Positions 61,291 to 64,000 of a DNA stretch of 64,000 nt are shown here, one piece after another; the stretch's first letter is position 1, and each line of letters opens with the position of its first letter. The stretch lies in assembly GCF_001718695.1 (NCBI RefSeq), contig NZ_CP013420.1, positions 2,852,001 to 2,916,000 on the forward strand, read 5' to 3'. A program made the position numbers and the translations under genes. This DNA is from Burkholderia ubonensis. GTDB taxonomy: Bacteria; Pseudomonadota; Gammaproteobacteria; Burkholderiales; Burkholderiaceae. The notes below the pieces were generated by a model. That model was not told the DNA's origin and searched no databases. It saw only the letters and a program-made list of their open reading frames with translations.

Positions 61291-63075
61291 ATGAGTACCG
61301 GTGAACTTCAACTGCGCTCGATAAGTCAGCTAATGACCGAGTCGTTCTTAATCCCCGCTTACCAGCGCGGCTATCGCTGGACCTCTCGGCAGGTAACGGA
61401 GTTGCTTGATGACGTCGCCGCCTTCACGGAAAGGCAAAGACCGGTTCAAGGGGAGTTTTATTGCTTGCAGCCAGTCGTCGTCACACGACGTAACGACTAC
61501 TGGGAACTCATTGATGGGCAGCAACGGCTCACTACGATTTTTCTTATCCTCTCCTACTTCAACAACCGCTTGGTACCCGAAGAGCGCAAGGCCCTATTCG
61601 CGCTCAACTACAAGACTCGTGAGAACAGTGCGAGCTACCTGCGTTCCCTCGACGAAAAGCTCCACGAGGAGAACATCGACTTTTTCCATATCTGGCACTC
61701 GTACCAAGCCATTCGCGACTGGTTCAAACCTAGGAGCAACCGGTTGAACTACATCGAGGCTGCCTTCCTGAACGAAGTCAAGGTCATCTGGTACGAGGTA
61801 GACCGGGCCGTCGAACCGATTGACGTGTTTACGCGACTGAATGTCGGCAAGATTCCACTCACGAACGCAGAGCTTGTGAAGGCACTGTTCTTGCGGGGTG
61901 GTAATTTCGACAGCGAGGGACCACGGGCCAAGCAATTGCAGCAACTGAGAATTGCCCAAGACTGGGATGAGATTGAGCGACGCCTGCAGGAAGAGGCATT
62001 CTGGTACTTCTTGGCGAATCGACAACAAGAAGCGAATCGCATTGACCTCGTCTTGGGTCTACGGGCCGAAGAGATCCAGCAGGTTGCCAATCGCTGGGAT
62101 GCCAACAGCCTGTTCCTTGCATTCAACGCGCATCTGGCTGCAAGGCAGGACGCGGTAGCAAACGAGTGGGACGCAGTAAAACGAATGTTTCTGCAACTCG
62201 ACGAGTGGTTCCGGGACCGCTTCCTGTATCACGTTGTTGGGTTCCTTCTCAGCCAAGAAGTCAAAGTAGGGCAGATACGTGACCTCGCGCGGGGCGCTGG
62301 GTCCAAGACCGCCTTCCGAGCCGCGCTGAAGGCAGAAATTTTCAAGCTCGTCTTTGGTAAAACTCGGAGCGCCGCGGATGAGATGGGATTGGCTCGGTTC
62401 GTTGAAGGCTACGTCGCGCAGCTGGACTATGAGTCGCATCGTGCTTCCATCCGTCGTCTCCTTCTACTGTTCAATATCGCGTCGCTACTGGAACTCGGCG
62501 ACAGCGGGCCGTGGTTTCCTTTCGATCACTTCAAGAAAGATCAATGGGACCTAGAACACATTCGCTCGGTGAAATCCGACATGCCTCAACGCGTTGACGC
62601 TCAGAAAGCTTGGCTCGGACAGGCTGTCGAATACTTCTCCGAGCCTGAGTTGGCGGCGGTCGGCCGCACGAGTCGCACATGCGAGCAGGAGTTGGCTGAA
62701 CGTTTGCGCGCGCTGAGCGCGAAGGAACCCTTCGACGCCGTCGCATTCGAGACTGCATTCAACGACGTTATTGACCGCTACGATCCAGGCTCGGATGTTG
62801 AGTTCGACAACAGTATTGGCAACTTGACGTTGCTCGACGCTAGTACGAACCGAAGCTACGGGAACGCTATCTTCCCGCACAAACGGCGCAAACTCATCGC
62901 GTTGGACAAGGCAGGCCGCTTCGTTCCGCCTTGTACGAAGAACGCCTTCCTGAAGTACTACAGCACCAAGATCGACGAAATGCTGGTCTGGAGTCGTTTG
63001 GATGCGAAGGAGCATCAGGAAGCACTCGTCAGTGCGCTGGTGCGGTTCTTCACATATGACGGAGCATGCGTATGA
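61291..63075 (+). CDS. DUF262/GmrSD-like protein with HNH (DUF1524) domain
   Basis: The 594-residue protein has the DUF262 signature IPAYQRGYRW (21-30) and DGQQRLTT (75-82), a nucleotide-binding pocket like that of GmrS/SspE. The C-terminal DUF1524 HNH domain has WDLEHIRS near residue 420 and NSIGNLTLLD followed by FPHKRRKL. This architecture is typical of modification-dependent restriction enzymes. The ATG at 61291 (MSTGELQLRS) is preferred over an upstream frame. The stop overlaps the start of the next DUF262 gene. Confidence 0.87.
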   Translation: MSTGELQLRSISQLMTESFLIPAYQRGYRWTSRQVTELLDDVAAFTERQRPVQGEFYCLQPVVVTRRNDYWELIDGQQRLTTIFLILSYFNNRLVPEERKALFALNYKTRENSASYLRSLDEKLHEENIDFFHIWHSYQAIRDWFKPRSNRLNYIEAAFLNEVKVIWYEVDRAVEPIDVFTRLNVGKIPLTNAELVKALFLRGGNFDSEGPRAKQLQQLRIAQDWDEIERRLQEEAFWYFLANRQQEANRIDLVLGLRAEEIQQVANRWDANSLFLAFNAHLAARQDAVANEWDAVKRMFLQLDEWFRDRFLYHVVGFLLSQEVKVGQIRDLARGAGSKTAFRAALKAEIFKLVFGKTRSAADEMGLARFVEGYVAQLDYESHRASIRRLLLLFNIASLLELGDSGPWFPFDHFKKDQWDLEHIRSVKSDMPQRVDAQKAWLGQAVEYFSEPELAAVGRTSRTCEQELAERLRALSAKEPFDAVAFETAFNDVIDRYDPGSDVEFDNSIGNLTLLDASTNRSYGNAIFPHKRRKLIALDKAGRFVPPCTKNAFLKYYSTKIDEMLVWSRLDAKEHQEALVSALVRFFTYDGACV

Positions 63076-64000
63076 GCGAGGCCCGACAGCATTCATTCGC
63101 TACGCTCTTCTCGAGCGTCGATGCCGTTGAAATTCCCATCATTCAACGTGACTACGCCCAGGGCCGCGAGCAGTCCACTGAGGTCTTGGGTGGCTTCCTG
63201 GCGTCGCTGCGGGACGCATTGAGCAGTGAGGACGGGCGCGGGATTGACCTCGACTTCATCTACGGGACATTCGAGGACAGTGCAAGCAGTGTGCTGTCCC
63301 TGCTCGACGGCCAACAGCGTCTAACAACCCTGTTCCTCCTGCACTGGTACGTCGCAATGTGCGAGGGGCAGTTGGAAGACTTCAGGGCTCGCTGGACGAA
63401 AGGCGGGCGCTCCAGGTTCACTTACGCCACGCGGCCTAGTTCGGCTGAGTTCTTTGACGCGCTTGCAAGCGCTGTGGTTGCGCCGCCGGCCGACGGGAAG
63501 CAGTGGGAGGGCAGACTCTCAGAACGCTTGGTCGACAGCAATTGGTTTTTCCTGTCGTGGCGCAGTGACCCTACGGTCAAGTCATGTCTGACCGCGCTCA
63601 ACTCTATTGCCAAGACGTTTGGTGTCACTGAAGGCATGTATGCGCGCCTCATAGATGAGCGCGAACCCAGGATCACTTTCCATTTTCTCGACTTGGAGCG
63701 CTTCGGCCTGACCGACGACCTGTACATCAAGATGAATGCTCGGGGCAAGCCGCTCACGGCGTTCGAGAACTTCAAGGCATGGCTTGTCGGCCGTGTGGCG
63801 CCAGAGCCTTGGGCCGGCGACTTCGACCTGGCGATGGACCAGAAGTGGATGGATCTTTTCTGGCGCCTTGCCTCTCAGAAGAAGAACGTACCCGTTGGAC
63901 AGGTGGTTGATGACTTCTACCTGCGGTTCATGTACGTGATGGCGTTCTTCGACGCCTGCAATCAAATCGAACGCGCTTACGGTGCCCCAAAACAGGCAGT
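63072..64000 (+). CDS. Second DUF262 protein, partial (runs off right edge)
   Basis: It starts at an ATG that overlaps the previous stop (ATGA). It begins MSEARQHSFATLFSSVDAVE and includes IPIIQRDYAQGR and DGQQRLTTLFLLHWYV, the DUF262 signatures. A second conserved part, RFGLTDDLYIKMNARGKPLT, follows. At least 309 residues are in the window; the C-terminal part, possibly with another HNH, is not visible. Paired DUF262 genes are common in defence islands. Confidence 0.87.
   Translation, partial: MSEARQHSFATLFSSVDAVEIPIIQRDYAQGREQSTEVLGGFLASLRDALSSEDGRGIDLDFIYGTFEDSASSVLSLLDGQQRLTTLFLLHWYVAMCEGQLEDFRARWTKGGRSRFTYATRPSSAEFFDALASAVVAPPADGKQWEGRLSERLVDSNWFFLSWRSDPTVKSCLTALNSIAKTFGVTEGMYARLIDEREPRITFHFLDLERFGLTDDLYIKMNARGKPLTAFENFKAWLVGRVAPEPWAGDFDLAMDQKWMDLFWRLASQKKNVPVGQVVDDFYLRFMYVMAFFDACNQIERAYGAPKQA

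Overview
The window looks like chromosome 1 of a Burkholderia, most likely a Burkholderia cepacia complex species. The reasons are very high GC, the gene order kdsD-kdsC-lptC-lptA-lptB-rpoN-hpf-ptsN-hprK-rapZ, the order rplY-prs-tRNA-Gln-ispE-lolB, and proteins typical of the genus (CydP, PagL, RpoH). The species is inferred, not proven.

Positions 1-40,500 are conserved housekeeping sequence. In order they hold: the start of cydA with cydP; rpoH with a perfect CIRCE operator; pagL; leuA preceded by what looks like an unannotated leucine attenuator peptide; ybiB and maiA; ftsY, rsmD, coaD and a ferredoxin; hisC, pth, rplY, prs, tRNA-Gln, ispE and lolB; a TPR protein; mutM and mutY; the rapZ-hprK-ptsN-hpf-rpoN cluster; the LPS export and Kdo genes; a KefB-type antiporter, apt, a LysE exporter, a NUDIX protein and purU; an AI-2E-type permease; uvrA, an MFS permease and ssb. 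Two core genes (ftsY and the TPR gene) each carry an apparent single-base frameshift in GC-rich sequence, which may be sequencing error.

From about 40,500 to the right edge lies a lower-GC genomic island. It opens with three overlapping tyrosine recombinase genes and a TnpC-like accessory gene, an arrangement resembling Tn554-type modules. The rest is mostly anti-phage defence: (i) a retron with a structured ncRNA, a 57-residue ORF, an XRE regulator and a reverse transcriptase; (ii) an ABC-three-component (ABC-3C) operon with a nuclease effector, a middle component and a Rad50-like ATPase; (iii) a giant reverse transcriptase-nitrilase fusion of the DRT1/UG1 type; (iv) a stand-alone PD-(D/E)XK nuclease gene; (v) a pair of overlapping DUF262 (GmrSD-like) genes, the second cut by the window edge.

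Two copies of a 1,268-bp IS3-family element, same orientation and apparently identical, have inserted independently (target duplications CAG and GTC). One splits the TnpC-like gene and the other splits the DRT1 gene. Both host genes can be rebuilt in frame by removing the element and one target copy. The 7-kb retron and ABC-3C segment between the copies is therefore bounded by direct repeats and could be lost by recombination.
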